Positions 30,700 to 44,880 of a DNA stretch of 64,000 bases are shown piece by piece. The translations under genes and the position numbers were made by a program. Positions within the stretch are counted from its first letter, which is position 1. Every line of letters begins with the position of its first letter. Origin of the DNA: Balaenoptera acutorostrata (taxonomy: Eukaryota; Chordata; Mammalia; Artiodactyla; Balaenopteridae); contig NC_080067.1 in NCBI RefSeq assembly GCF_949987535.1, forward strand, positions 41,079,533 through 41,143,532. Direction: 5' to 3'. Below the pieces are notes generated by a model that was given only the letters and a program-made list of their open reading frames with translations, ran no database searches and was not told the DNA's origin.

Positions 30700-33205
30700 G
30701 TATGGATGTAAGATTCTCTCTGCCCCGGGTTTCCGTGTTCTATACAGGTGCAGTGGAGACAGTTCAGCGGTTTTGAAAAGTGACTTACTCATTGGTGGGC
30801 TGCTTAATTTAGAATTCTCAGGTGTCTTTAAAATAGCTCCTTAGGAAAACCCAAGGTGGTTGTGTTGTGTTGTGTTGTGTATGTATAGGATTTAAAAACT
30901 GTGGCCCATTTTGTATATTTTAAAGTGTTACGAACACCTTAAGAGCCGTATGACTTCCAGTCTGCAGAGAATAACACAGCTGCTGGAAACTGGTATTGAG
31001 ATCAGGGCAGCTTTTCAAGAGCAAATGTGTTTGTCCTATTTTATGGTATAGACTGTAGTTTCTGTGATTATACTATTAAAAATAGTTTCCATCTAGTACT
31101 CTATTATTTATCTTTTGAAAGCCCAAGGTAACAAATGATATGAAAGCTTTTAAGGAAGTTTTGTTGCAGGGAAGAAACACCTATAATGGTAAGTTAGTTT
31201 GAACACTGACATACTTAAACCTAAATTACTGCTTGAAATACAATGCAGACCTTGTTGTGAAATATGGAGAAAAAGTCAATTGTTGTAATACCGCTGGTTT
31301 CCTCATACATTTTTAAGCTCCCTCTTCCTCTGTGTTGCTTTCCAGAGTTGGAAATCTTCCTGGTAATGGTTGATGTTCTCTTTAATAGGGAATGACTGAA
31401 ATTCGATAAGTAGAAAATTCCATTATTCAATTCTGTGACTCCTGCCTCCTCATTGTATCTGCTTTGTGCTGAGTCTTCCTGACTTTATTTCTTTAAAACT
31501 ACTGTGCTTCTAGTCTCTAAAAGTCTTTGTGGATGTAGAGAAGAGCTTATGTTGCATCTCCCAAAGGCTTTGGTGACTCTGGTTTGCAGATATGACTTTG
31601 TCCATTATTTATATTTAACTATTCCTCATCTTTGTTAGGAACCAGGTTTTAGGATATAAGGAACTTAATGCAATTAAAATAATGCACACCTAAGACTATG
31701 TTTCCCATGTGAGGTTTCTGAAATAAGCATTCAAACCAATTTCTATAAAAGTTGTCCTTGAAAAAGTTTCTTTGCAGAGTTTAACAGGAAATCTTCTCAT
31801 TGAAAAACACCAAGTTGTTTTGGTATATTTTTGAGCCATTAAGAAAGAAAGCCATGAATGGGGTGGATGGACCCACTAAAAATTATAGCTAAAGCTCTTT
31901 GCCCCAACTGCAGTACAATGCAAGCAACTGACTCCAGGCAATTCCTTGAAGTGTCATCAGTGTGAGAACCTCTGCTTTTCTTGATATTTCCATGGTGGAG
32001 AATGGGACCCCACGACAGGTCGGTACTAGGACTGCAATCTCGAGTGCATTGGCATTTTCTGTTGCTGCTTCTGTGGCACACACCCAGCCCCTGCCCCGTG
32101 GCCATGACGTTGCTCTGCATGCAGTTCAGCTGGCCAGATGGAGATGGAGAGGAGCTGCTGCCTTCACGGGCAGGGCCCCTGGGAACGAGACACTCAGGGT
32201 TAAGGCAGATGGCAGAGGTGGTTTGAACTGTGGCCTCCAGCAGCACCTTGAGCTTTCTTTTTGTAAACCAGAAGGAATAAAAAGTAACACCCTTAATTTC
32301 TTGTGGCAGAGTTTCATACTTGCTTGTGGATCAGTGTATTGGAAGAGTTTGGTCTTATGAAGGCAGGAGATTTCCATTAAGTTTCCTCTGGTAATACAGC
32401 TCAGCTCAGATTAGATGATAATTGTCTCTCTTTACCAAAAGCTCAGTGTGTAAGATTCACTTGGGCATCTTTCATTACTGGCAACTAAAGACAGCTCTTT
32501 TCTGACAAAAAGCTAGCCATCTGCAGTCTTCAGGATAACTTGAGTTATTTGTTGTTTATGGTGACTGGACAAGTTACCTTGTTTCCACTCCCCCTCTTAT
32601 TCTGAATTGTTCCATTGATGACAGGCCGGTGGCTTTGTGTGTGTGTGACTTGACCCCTTTCTCTTTCAAATTCTACTTAGAGTGACCTTTAGGAAAGAGA
32701 TTAGGAGGTTATACCAAATGTACACTCAGACTTTCTTAGGATTGGAGAAAGAAAGAGAGAATGACAGAAGTGGGAAGGAGAGAGACTAACTATAATACAC
32801 TTTATAAAAATGACAGAAATAATTTTATGAGCTGAGTTATCTTTTTCTTTGACATTGATGTCACTAAAATATAATGTGCATGTAGGGACTATTTATTAAT
32901 GGTAACAAATAACAAAAAATAAAAAATAATGCCATCATGTTGGGGAGGTAATTGGCTTGGGTAAATAATCAGGAGAATGCCTGAAGGAACTAAAATCAGT
33001 GGCTAATTGTGTTTACAATAATATTCTCATCCTTGAAAATGATTTCCATACACACAATTTAATCTGGGATCCACGAATCCTATAGAAAATCAAAAATATT
33101 GTCTTTTTGTGTGTATTTTTGAGGAGAGGGTTCATAGCTTTGGTCAGAATTTTAAAAGTGTCTACCACTGAATAATGGTCAAAAAACAGTGTTGTGGAGT
33201 GAAGA
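30700..33205 (+). other. Start of KCNAB1 intron 1, no further exon seen
   Basis: Opens with the donor GTATGG. No second exon resembling the shared KCNAB1 core is found in the remaining 33 kb, which matches the very long first intron of this gene. A short (TGTTG)n patch is at about 30,861-30,880. No repeat is recognised up to 33,205. Confidence 0.65.
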
Positions 33206-33400
33206 GGTATTCATTTAGTCAACAAATATTTACTGAACACCTGTTCTGTGTCAGGAACCCTATTAAAACTGGGTACTAAAAGGTGCAGAAACCAGACAAG
33301 GTTTGGGGCTTGCATTCTTGGGAAAACAGACCATGAATAAGAAAACACACAAATACATAATAATTATCTACTATGAGATATTCTTATGAAAGTCATATTT
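33206..33400 (-). mobile_element. L2-type fragment, antisense
   Basis: Contains 'TAGTCAACAAATATTTACTGAACACCTG', 'TGTGTCAGGAACCC' and 'TGGGGCTTGCATTCTTGGG', the antisense pattern of an L2 3' end. Confidence 0.65.
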
Positions 33401-34589
33401 TGGGGGGTCATAGTCATAGCTCAGCCAACCTGTTTGTCCATTTTGAGGTTACCATCTCTGTTTCAGTTCCAGAGTTAGGGTTGCATCTTGGGGCATGAGT
33501 CATTGTGCCCATATCTGCCACCTGTTTGCCATCCCAGGGACTTCGTTCAGGTTCCATCCTTGTTGTAGGGTGCTACCTGGCCATTGAGGACCTACCTATA
33601 ACCCTGATAAATGAGTAGAATGCCTTCTACTCATTTAATACCTTATGATTTTTAAAGCACAGCTCATATCATAGCCTGTAATTACCATCCATTAATCAGG
33701 AACTCATGAACTTGGGATTTTAGAAAAAACTAATATACACTTGTATGAAGTATCTGAATTCTGCAAGAATAAAATACTCAAAGCCACTATTACCGTCACA
33801 TCAGCATTGTGCAAGAATCTTGCATAAAATTAACTATTGTTTCAAGGCTGAGGATGAGAAAAAAAAATCCCCTAGAACAATCTGCTCTTCACATGTCACT
33901 GTCAGAGCAAGAGAACAAGATTCCACCTACCATTTATCTTGGGGACTATCTTGTGTGTAAATAACACAGGACTATTATGTTTCTTATACTTGTGCCTTGT
34001 TAATACATGAGAGGTCCTTTATTTTAGTTTTGCATATATTTTTAATATTAGAGTTCATCATACTGTGTTAGAGTTTGATGTATACTCTGCAACCCTATAT
34101 GATAGATGTATACATGATATATATATACATGATAGATATCACATAAATGTAAGTACATACGTGAACTTTTTATCCTAAGAAAGCCAAATCACTCAGAACA
34201 CAAGTTAAGCCAGATTTGTTTGGTTGTTTTTGCTTGTTTGATTGGTTGGGTGTTTTTTTAAAATAACTTTTTAGAGTGATCTAGCTACTAGTGTTGGACA
34301 TGATCTCAGAGCTTTTGATATTCAGAATTGAGCACATTTGTACTAAGCTACTCCCCTATTCTAAAATTGTTACTTTAGTTCCAGAACAAGTTGAATATCA
34401 ATGAACCCAATTTCATGAAGAAAAATTTTATCTGTAACATATACATTATATCAGTATAACCTTGTGTTATATAGTTGCCTAAAACATGCTTTGAAATTCT
34501 TAAGAGAATTATTTACAGGAAGGAAACTGAGCAATAATCTAACTCCACTAGAAAACTTCTCTTTTTTTTTTGGAGTTAATCCACTTAAC

Positions 34590-35210
34590 CACTTTTGTCA
34601 TCATTTAATTCTTTTATTCAAATAATTATAGGTCACAGGAATTCACACACACACAAAAAGTACAAGGAATTTTGGCGTGCCCGCAGTCATGTTTTCTCCA
34701 CTGGGAACATCTTGTATAACTATAGCACAACATCAAATCTAGTAGATTGACATTGGTACAATCCACAGAATTTATTCAGATTTTACCAGTTATACATGTA
34801 TTCACGTGTGTGTATATTTCTATGTCTATGTAATTTTACCACATGTAGAAGTTTGTGTAACCACCACCACCATGAAACATTAGAATTGCTTCATCACCAC
34901 AAGGCTCCCTCATACTACCCCTTTATAGCCACGTCCACGTACTCCTCCCCAGTCCCTAATCCTCAGCAACTAATCTCTGATCCATCTCTATAATTTGTTT
35001 CAAGAACATTATACAAATGGGATCATACAGTTTATAATATTTTGGGAATTGGCTTTTTTCCATTCTGCATAACTCTCTTGAGACTCATCCAAATCGTGCG
35101 TATCAATAGTTCATTCCTTCTTCTTGCTGAGTAGTCACTCATGGTATGTATGTTTCACAATTTTTTTAACCATTCACTGAAGAGCAATCAGGTTGTTGTC
35201 ATCATTAGAT
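34590..35210 (-). mobile_element. Old L1 (L1M-type) 3' region, antisense
   Basis: Contains 'AATTATAGGTCACAGGAATTC', 'TCAGATTTTACCAGTTATACATG', 'AACCACCACCACCATGAAAC' and 'CAAATGGGATCATACAGT', recognisable antisense L1M 3' UTR text. Decayed, no open frame. Confidence 0.75.
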
Positions 35211-35264
35211 AACTTCAGATACAACGTTATCCCCAAATTTCTTCAGTGCCATTCTGTAGCTCAG

Positions 35265-35795
35265 GGGATAAAATCCAGACTACCTAACATGGTACCTGAA
35301 GTCCTTCATGGTCTGGCTTCCATCATGCTTTACAGTCACCACTCTTTGTTCTTATCTTATCTCTGACCACTTGTTTCAGAAGTACCTACTTGAGAGAGGA
35401 CTCCTTATAGTACACTGGACCTTCTTGGTTTTTTATGCCTCTGTATCGTTTTCCATGCTGGTCTTTCTACCCTGGAATTCTCCTACCTCACTTGAACAGT
35501 TAGGCAAACTCCTATGCATCCTCCAAGACCCAACTGTAGCCTAACCTTCTCTGTGAAACCTTCCTTGGCTCCACCTCATATAACATTAAATACTTGTTCT
35601 TTAGTGCCTCCACTGCATCTGATTCTTACTTCTGATATGGAAATTATTGATTGCGTAGTGTTGCTATTATCCATTTACATCTATATCTTCCTCATTAGTC
35701 CGTAGCAGCTTGAGGTTTGAATTTTGCTCATCTCTGTAACCCCAGAGTCTAACCTGGCACCTGGCACATAATAGCTACTCAATAAATGCCTGGAA
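35265..35795 (+). mobile_element. L2 LINE 3' region, sense
   Basis: Ordered L2 text: 'AAGTCCTTCATGGTCTGGCTTCC', 'TTTCTACCCTGGAATTCTCC', 'AACCTTCCTTGGCTCC' and terminal 'ACCTGGCACATAATAGCTACTCAATAAATGCC'. One of the better-preserved L2 copies here. Confidence 0.85.
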
Positions 35796-38700
35796 AATGT
35801 ATGACTACATATGTGGGGCACTATGTGAAATGCTGTGGGTACAAAGAGTCCTCTCTTGGGTGGTTCCTCTCTTGGTTGTTTACAGTTTAGTGTGGCTAGA
35901 TATCTACACAAAAAGGCTGCATATGTTAAGTGATACAGAGATAAACGGTTGCTGTAGTTTGAGGAGCCATCATTCACCAGGGGCTGCAGGAATCAGGGAG
36001 AGGTTTCATGAGAAAGATCAGGGAAGCTTAATATTGAGAAAGGAGAAATACCAAAATGAGCAGAAAGGAGGAGGAGAGCAGACAGACTGCAGCAGCGGGA
36101 ATAGCCTGTCCAAAGACTGTGCCTGCCGTGCTGAGAAATCATGGAGTAGGGCAGAGGGTTCATACAGGGAAGTGGTGAGAGAGCATCTTGTAGAGGCAAA
36201 GAGAAGTCAGATATGATACATTGGAGGTCAAGGCAACCCATTAAGACATAAGGTGAACATCAGCAGTGGAAGAACCATTTCAGATTTTTAAACAAGGTAT
36301 CTGGTTACAAAGTTCTATTAAGAAGGAATTAATCTAGCAGCTGTTAAAAAGAAATCTAAGAGTTGTAAGTTTGAAACAAGAGAATTTATGTTGAATTCCA
36401 TAACACTATTTTCCTATAGAGAATCAAGACTGCATAGAAAAGAGTCAGACCAGATGCCTTTCCCAGGCCCTTCCTTCCCTAGCCTGTTTATTAAAGCACA
36501 CGTCTCATCCACCGTTCTTTACCTCCCACGAATGGTGGGCAGATTTTGAATCAAAGCAATTGAAGTGAAAGATCAACCTTGTCAGCTGATTACGTAAAAG
36601 GCACTGAATGTGTGTGAGTGTGTGTGTGTGTGTGTGTGTGAGTTTGCTTGCGAGCCTCCGTATGGGGAAAAGTGGGAGGAAATAGGTGGGCTGAAGAGGA
36701 GGAAGGGGAGAAGTGCCAGCTCTGTGGCTGTGTTTCAAATAGAAATATCTGATTTTAGTCCAGAGAAGAGAGCAGCTTGGTTATTTAAAATGTCATTTTC
36801 TTGGGTAAAGAATGCCATTGTCATTTTCACTTACACCCATGGGTGTGGGCTTTCCTCTCTTCCTCAAAGCAAAATGGTGAGAATGGGAGGTGGAGAAACC
36901 TTCCCGAAAGTTAGTTGCTGATTCAGTCTCATAGAGTTTATTCCACCTCTGCAAAGCACCAGCCAGAAGTCTGGCATCCATGGGATGGTGAGAAAATGGT
37001 AGGAGGGGAGGGAGCCTCCTGGAAGTTGTTAGGCAAACGTAGTTCCAGTTCTGCCATTCTGGAAGTGTGTGTGTGCACGATATGTGCATGTGTATGTGTG
37101 TGCACACATGCAAGTGAAGGAATCTATCCAAAGTGTTTCCAGAAACAGCTTGTCTTCTAGCTGAAATCTTCAATTGGGTTGCTACAGATGGAGCCCTTAG
37201 TCCCAAATCCATTCAGTGACCCTCTTTAGAAGTGCTCTCATTTTATAGAAATTCTTTTTTTAAAAAAATTTTCTGTAAACATTTGCACTTGTGGTAATTT
37301 GAGAAATGTTCTGACAGAAGAAGAAAAAAAGTCCCATTACATTAAAAAGGAAAGTCAGATTCATGTTTCACTTTGATTTTTTAAATTCATTTCATCAAAT
37401 GCATAGTTTATCATTAGTATATGAATTCAAGAACAGATGAGATTTGGGAGCAGTGAATCTGATCAAAATATGGGACTCTTGGTTTCTTTGAGTATTCTTC
37501 AAAACTTTTTTTTTTTTGGAGAGAATACCACTTTATGAGAATTGAATTCACAAGCATTGATTCATACTTTCCCTTATAAGGATTTCAAAGCCATTCTGAG
37601 AAATAGTCATCAGAAATAATAAAAAATGATTTGATGTTTCAAATTAATCATGCTGTATGCTTACAAATATTTCTACAACCAGTTTTCCACTCTTTTCAGA
37701 ATTAGAAAACAGAGTGATAGAGACTGAAGGAATTAAGGCCAAAAAAGTCTTTCAAATTTCCATTTCAATATTCAGAAATTTTAATCCTATGTAATCACTA
37801 GAAATAAGTGAGTTAGCAGTGGATGTTGGCACTGAGGAAACTTCAGATTCCATCTAGTTCAGTCACATCACTTTATCCAGAATGACCAGTGCCTTGGTTA
37901 GAGTTACTCAAGGAGCTGATGAAAGGGTCAAGGCCAAACTCAGGTCCTGACTCCAAGAGCAGGATTCCTTATGCTCTGTTAGCTTCTATGCTGTAGCTGC
38001 TTGATCATGCCCCATTTTTTAACACAGGAAAAAAGCACAGTGCATGAAACGCTTCTAGAAGGGACAATTCCTTTCTATACGTATGCACAGTCTGCGGTTC
38101 AAGCTTTTATCTCTAGAAGAGGCAAAGCCCTGCTGTGCACTCAGAGAGCCAGACCCGCTTTCTTGATCTGCTGCCGAGTCGTGAGGACCCCAAAGTGCCC
38201 CCGCAGCAGCTCTCTACTTGTACATATTCTGAAGCTGGACATAAATTAACTTTCAGATGATAGTGTGCTTGGTGTCACAGTTTCTAAATAAATGGTGTGT
38301 CAGAAAGAAATCTACAAACCCATGGGCACAGGTGATCGGACAGGGCTACATATTAACCCTGGATATGAAATGCTCTTTAGGGCATTCAGCACTGAACATA
38401 CTTCACTCTCCTCCATGCTTTGAGAGATTACTTTGAAAACTTGTTCCTGAGAGTCAGAATCAAAATACATTTAAAAACCCTCCTTGCAGGTTGATTTTCA
38501 GTTACTCAGATTGGAAACAAAAACAGAAGCCCAGCAGTGATTTTTTTTTTCTTGGAATTGACAACTAGGGAGGACTCTGAGAGCCCTTGCACAGGCCATC
38601 TGGTCCAGCCCTCATGTGAAATCTGTCCTGTTTTTCCAATTTGCACTGTGCAGCAACTACTTGTAAAGGCCCCTGAAGAAGTACTGTGTAATCTCCTTTC

Positions 38701-40744
38701 ACGGCAGTCATGAAAAAAATTTTGGCTTGTCTTTCTAAGAGTTAGAATCATTTACTAAGCTCTGAAATCCTCAGAGGAAGAATAAAGTGAGGGCTCTTAG
38801 AATTCTTGTCTATTGTCTGGACCCTAACAGTCAAAGTCAGGTTGAAAATGATGATAGAAGATTGAGAGTCAAGAAAGCAAGGGCACAGCAGTGAGGCAAG
38901 AGGGGGACCACAGTGGTGTGCCGGAGGCTCCCAACCTCCGGCACTTGACACTTGGGGAGGGAGATTCCTTCCCATTCTGGTTCCAGCACCTGCTCACCTG
39001 GCCTGACTGTTCTGCTGCTAAACCATCCAAGAGTAAAAAAAAAAAACACGTCACCATAAGAAAATTCCTTCTTGCGATCGACTCAGCTCCTTTCAAGCTG
39101 CATTGGAAGCTTCTTGGCCTGTACTCAACTGAAAGGAAAATGAGCTAGCCATAATTTCCTGCCTTGTAAGTCTTCTGGTACTTGAAAACCATTATTATGA
39201 CCCAGCCTCCTAATATCTATAATGGTTCCTCCTAGATTTCATTTTCTGATTCCCAACTGTAATTGTGACTCTCATCTAAACCCTCTATAACATGACTACA
39301 TCTCTTTTAAGTCATCCAGAGCTGGATAAAATTCCAAGAAAAGGTCTAGACTTTTCAGTACAGAATCACAAGATTGCCTTAGAACAGAAACATGCTCTGT
39401 CCCCTTGTCTGCATTCCATGGTCATGCTTACTGTTTTAGAAGAAAAAAATCATTTTTAACATTTTGAGCCAATCTTTGAAAAAATTGCTCTGAAACATTT
39501 TTAAACATTCTAACCTATTTATTTGAATAATGGAGGATCACTCTGGTGATATGTAGCAACTCTTAGGAGATCATCAGCTCTATACGTTTTAATGGTGACA
39601 ATTGAAGTCTCTTGGGTTAAAGAAATATGAAAATTTCAAATCTGACTTATAGGTTTCAATAGCAGTTGAATATCCAGGTAGAAAAACTAACAGCTTGTAA
39701 TATGATTAATTTGCCTTTTGATATACTCTTAAATAGAGTTTTTTTTTAATTGAGCAGGTTTAAATGTAAAGGCAACTGTGCATGACTAGTTTTATTAACA
39801 GAAGAAGTTTATTGTATTGGTAATCAACATCTTCCAAGACAGTGCCCCTGAAGGGACTTAACCGCAGGAAATTCCAAGCACAGTGTTCTCCATGATGAGT
39901 TTGTATCTACTGCAAAGCCCATCTGCTTTGACAGAGCTCTTATATAAGAAAAGTGAGTTTTTCTCTGAAGAACATATGCTATTAAAGCACCCTCTTTTCC
40001 AGTTCTTTGAAATTAATTTCCACTTTAAACTTGATTTTTATGTTATACGGTTTTTGTTGTTAGTATCTTTGGCCTGAGACCACAGCAATAAGCTCATTAT
40101 AAAAATCAGTTGAGTAAATAACATGGTTTTAATGAATGCTATTCTCTCTCAATCAGCAAAGAATTCCTCTGAGGCATTTGATGAAAATACACCTTTTGAC
40201 TCATTCCTTCTCCATTTTCTACCTCTACATGAACAAGCACTTCTGCATTATGGAGTTTTTGCACTTAATGAAAAGACTGGAAATGCTCAGAAGATGTCTT
40301 CATCTGATTCTAGAGGGTTTTCATCTTGATGGAAAGCATACTTGTTCCGTTCTGATGAAGAGAAAATAAACAAACTACTCAAGGAGACTCAAATAGAAAG
40401 TGGGAATTGGGAACTTCATGGTCTAACATGCAACTTCTCACTCAATGGTGGCTTATCTTTCATTTCCAAAGAAGAAGTTTAAGGTTTCAGTTATACTCAA
40501 ATACAGTTTTTCCAAAAGCAATCTTCTGGAAATCAGGAGGCTTGGATATCTTAGTCCATAAAAACACAGGATAGTTCCTTAACCAGAGAAGCAAGTGTAT
40601 ATTTGCCTGAGGAGTCCACACTCCACCAGATGTTTCCTAAGGGCTTCATCAGCACTTTCTGTGGTCCTGTATCAAAACAGGAAGTAATTTAGAAGGGGAT
40701 ACGGCAAGTATCTTTAGGAAACAAAGCTGGGCATTTTACACTGT
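35796..40744. other. KCNAB1 intron, mostly unique non-coding DNA
   Basis: No exon is recognised. A (TG)n microsatellite lies at 36,609-36,640 and a second TG-rich patch at 37,066-37,106. 35,940-36,330 has a purine-rich antisense-L2 flavour that I cannot confirm. Open frames up to 139 codons here lack domains. Confidence 0.5.
36609..36640. repeat. (TG)n microsatellite
   Basis: Runs of TG interrupted once by AG. Typical polymorphic simple repeat. Confidence 0.9.
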
Positions 40745-41222
40745 AGTAGTTTCCTATTGCTCCTGAAACAAACTACCACAAAGTTAGTGCCTTAAAACAA
40801 CACAAATGTATTCTTTCACAGTTCTGGAAGCCAGAAGTCTAAAAATCACGGTGTCAGTAGGGCTGTGTTCCTTCTGGAAGCCTCAGGGTAGAAATTATTT
40901 TCTCACCTTTTCCAGCTTCCAGAGGCCACTTGCATTTCTTAGCTTGTGGCTCCTTCCTCCATCTTCTAAGCACATCTCTCCAACTTCTGGAGACATCTCA
41001 CATCTCCTCTTTCTCACTTTGACCCTCCTGTCTCCCTCTTATAAGGACTGCTGAGATAACATTGGTTCCAGCCCGATAATCTGGAATAATCACCCCATCT
41101 CAAAATCTTTAACTTAATCACATCTGCAAAGTCCCCTTTACCATGTAAAGTAATATTATTCACAACTTTCCAGAGATTAGGGTGTGAACATCTTACAGGG
41201 GCCATTATACAGCTTACCACAT
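40745..41222 (-). mobile_element. MaLR/MLT1-type LTR, antisense
   Basis: Begins 'GTAGTAGTTTCCTATTGCTCC', has 'GTTCTGGAAGCCAGAAGTCTAAAA', 'CTCTTATAAGGACTGCTGAGAT' and ends 'GCTTACCACA'. It is a more diverged MaLR copy with a long T/C-rich middle. Confidence 0.8.
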
Positions 41223-44046
41223 GTATCATGCAAATATGTTATGCAAAAGGGGAGAGTAAAGGAAACCAAAGTATCAAGCATTGCATCCTCATTACTTTCC
41301 CTAGCATCTAAGACTCATTCAGGTGAGGCAAGATACCAGAAGGAATAATGAGGTAATGGAAAATGCAGGGCACGGGGATTTTCTCTGTGTAAGGCTACAG
41401 CTTCAGCTTAGGTTTGAATCAGAATAAAAATTTGTATTTACAGTGTGTAACTTCAGTGTGAAAAAGTTTAAACAGTTTTATCTTGACCTTGACAATTACC
41501 ATAATGGCAGCTATTGCCTGAATCTCCTCTGCTTCTTAGGCCCCTTAATGAAACATCTGCCAGAAATATCCCTTTTTGCTTTTTTTTTTTTTAAATCCCA
41601 AGACCTAAGTACAAATTTGGAAGTGGACAGTAATAGAAAAGTCAATGGATAGCCATAAAGATCAAGCTGTAATTAAAATTCCCATGACTCCAGAAATATG
41701 TATCTGCTTCCAAATTTCATGACTGTAATCAGTGAGCTATGGAATCTTACTCCTTCTGAGCACCTGGGGTGTGTGAGCCATGGCAGCGCCTCTTTCATCC
41801 TGATGTGATGCATCTGTGAGGCTCTTTGCACCTCATATAATAGAACTTGACCTTTCCATAAAACTCATACTGTCCCCGCCTCCTTAATGTTGTCAATTAA
41901 TGGTGGTGTTGGGGAGGAGGAAAGTAGGAGTTTCTTGCAGGGAGGTGAAATTCTTTTTCTGAACCCTTCTATTAAATATTATTCTCTTGAAGCCATTAGG
42001 TTGGCCAGTCATTTTATTTTAATCACAAAGATGCTTTTATTCTTATTCATAAAATTTGTACATATTCTGATACAAATTTTCAAATGTTTTAACTCTCACG
42101 CCATTTTCCTCTGTGAAACTTGGTCTCACATACCAGTAGGGGTAGATGGTTGCTTCTTAGTTCTCTTCATCCCTTTCTAACACCCAGAGCTCCTCTATCA
42201 CTGCCTAGAATATTGGGCTTTGAAGAATTACACTCTTGATGCCAAATCATTTAAATCTGTATACCTTCTCTTGGCCTGCAAGCAATAAGTACCAGATTGT
42301 ATCAGATTTGGAGAGAAATATTAGTGGCTGCAGATCAAAGTGACTTAGAAAAGATTAATTTGGAATTCAGAAATCAGAAGAGTCAAGAGTTAAAACTCAA
42401 CCTTGGGTTATAATTCCTTCACTCATGGCCAGATATTGTTTCCTGGAGCCTTTAAGGGACACAATACTTGAGTGAGAGGGAAATGAGGAAATGAGCCCTT
42501 TGGGACCTTGCTGATTTTGGACTGCACTGCCACACTGAACTATAGAGCTGGGATGCAAAGCATGGGTTAGAATGCAATGGTGGAGGAAGTAATTCTACAA
42601 TAGGAATGGGAACATATTGCTGTAGAATTCCTTACAGGGCTGGACAATACCACATGCATTTTCAAGTGAGTTGCACCATCTTTATATTGACATGACAGTG
42701 TACTTACAGCCACCAGTGAACACCAAGCCCCTCTAGTAGTACATGGAGGGCAGGAAGGGGAGGAACCAGACCTATCCTTGATGCCCTCCAAATTATTGCC
42801 AACAGGGTCTGTATTCTAACTCAGAGAAGATATTTTCCTAATGCATATACAACGACAACATTGGTTAATGTTGACAGCAGAAAAGAAAAATAAACAAGTT
42901 GAAGTCTGTATGTCTATTCCACCAATAAATTCTTCTTGATTACAGGTCATTGATGGCCACTAATGAAGCAAATGTGTTAAGTTTAATAAGTGTACTTCAA
43001 TTTTATTTGTTAGCAGGAAAGTAATATTATCATGTGACAGTACCATTGATCAAAGCATTTGACTTTTAATAATGATTAGTTTTAGAAGTAGAGACATTCA
43101 TAAAATGTTAGTTTATAATTTTTCTTGTTTGTTACTCTTGCTAAGGATATTAGCCTGATGTATACCTACTTTGAGATGAAAATACCTTGGAGACAGGGTT
43201 TGACAAAGGACAACTACGAATTACCAAAATGTCTGAGTAACATCCTGTGCCACTAAAATCTTACTTTGTTATTGCCTCACGTAGACATTTCAAGCAAGGG
43301 ATTGAAAGAGCTTAATTAGTATTATCTTTATCCTTGAGCAAAACTCTGAAAAGGGTTAGCAAGTAGTGTTATGCCCATTTTCAGTTACAGCAACTCAGGC
43401 ACAAAAATACAACCTAATGACTTCTTGTGCAATCCCAAGTATTGAGCTTTAGGTTTCAACTCTAAGTTCAGACAGCTTCCAGCCAATTTTTTCTTATGGT
43501 GACCAGCATCTGTTTATGCCAGTCGTGATTCAGGACTAAAAGGAATCCAACATGGGCAAGTGACATTTCTGGGCAAGGTTCTATTTTCCCTTGTTGATAT
43601 GAGCCATGGAATGGTCCAGGTGCCTGGTGCCCTTCATCTTTACTCTGTCCAGAAAACCAGGGCAGAGGCAGGCCTGGAGCAGAGTAGTGGTACAAAGAAC
43701 ACATAGACAGGAGCTCAGGGCTGATCCAGAATCCACAGGCTGATGGAAGGTTCAGCAGCCATTATGCTTACTTTTGGCAGTTCAAACTATTAGAAGTTTT
43801 CCTCAAGGGGAGAATAGGACATCTTCAGGTCTTTAGTAGGTAAATTTATATATAGCTCAAGAAGGTAACAGGTATTTTAAAGGTGAATTTTTGGCAAATA
43901 TTCATCACACATATTTAGTCCAGCAAGGTGTGTGTGTGTGTGAGTGTGTGTGTGTGTTTAAGTTGCAAACACAAAGCATGGAGTACTAGCAGTGAATAGC
44001 TCTGCAGGAGCGTGCCCAGTAGCTCAAGGTACTGTAACACTCATTT
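41223..44046. other. KCNAB1 intron, no gene recognised
   Basis: Unique-looking AT-rich DNA. A weak antisense MIR trace is at about 43,370-43,430 and a (TG)n run at 43,928-43,957. Confidence 0.5.
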
Positions 44047-44061
44047 ACCCAGCTTTGTCTT

Positions 44062-44721
44062 TTTTTTTTTAATTGAAGTATAGCTGATTTACAATGTCGT
44101 GTTAGTCTCTGGTGTATAGCAAAGTGATTCAGTTATACATATATATATTCTTTTTCATATTCTTTTCCATTATGGTTTATTACAGGATATTGAATATAGT
44201 TCCTTGTGCTATACAATAGGACCTTGTTGCTTATCCATCCTATATATAACAGTTTGCATCTGCTAGTCCCAAACTCCAAATCCAATCTTCCCCCACCCTC
44301 ATCCCCCCCCACTCTGCAGCCACAAGTCTGTTCTCTATATCTGTGAGTCTGTTTCTGTTTTGTAGATATGTTCATTTGTGTCATTAGAGAGATAACATAT
44401 GGTCTTTGTCCTTCTCTTTCTGACTTACTTCGCTTAGTATGATAATCTCTAGGTCCATTGATGTAGCTGCAAATGGCAGTATTTCATTCTTTTTTATGGC
44501 TGAGTAATATGCCGTTTTGTGTGTGTGTGTGTGTGTGTGTATGTGTGTATTTACATATATACATATATGTGCCACATCTTCTTTATCCATTCATCTTTCA
44601 ATGGACATTTAGGTTGTTTCCATGTCTTGGCTATTGTAAATAGTACTGCTATGAACATAAGGGTGCATGTATCTTTTCAAATTATAGTTTTGTCCAGATA
44701 TATGCCCAGGAGTGGGATTGT
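44062..44721 (-). mobile_element. L1 3' end insertion, antisense, with target duplication
   Basis: Starts with a T run and 'AATTGAAGTATAGCTGATTTACAATGT', the antisense L1 3' UTR, and runs to 'GGAGTGGGATTGT' in antisense ORF2-end text. Flanks carry the direct repeat ACC(C/T)AGCTTTGTCTT (44,047-44,061 and 44,722-44,736) with one mismatch. It interrupts a MIR that resumes at 44,737. A (TG)n run lies inside at 44,516-44,550. Confidence 0.88.
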
Positions 44722-44736
44722 ACCTAGCTTTGTCTT

Positions 44737-44880
44737 TACTAACAAATTCCTTAATTTCTCTGTGCCCCAGTATCTGTAAGAAGGACCTGGTAATCCTTTA
44801 TGTGGTTGCTTGGAAGATTGCATGAGATAATATATGTAAAGTACCAACTGTTATCCATTATAATTGTCAATAATATTGAA
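44737..44880 (+). mobile_element. MIR SINE fragment, sense
   Basis: 'AATTTCTCTGTGCCCCAGTATCTGTAAG', 'TTGCATGAGATAATATATGTAAAGTACC' follow the MIR consensus order. It is cut on its left by the L1. Confidence 0.7.

Noticed and set aside
35797..36216. 139-codon + strand frame as a possible exon
   Set aside because: It begins in an L2 end and continues in purine-rich DNA without any domain.
40123..40369. Two overlapping 68-77 codon frames as a possible small gene
   Set aside because: The composition looks ordinary, no family is recognised and no splice sites or promoter are evident.
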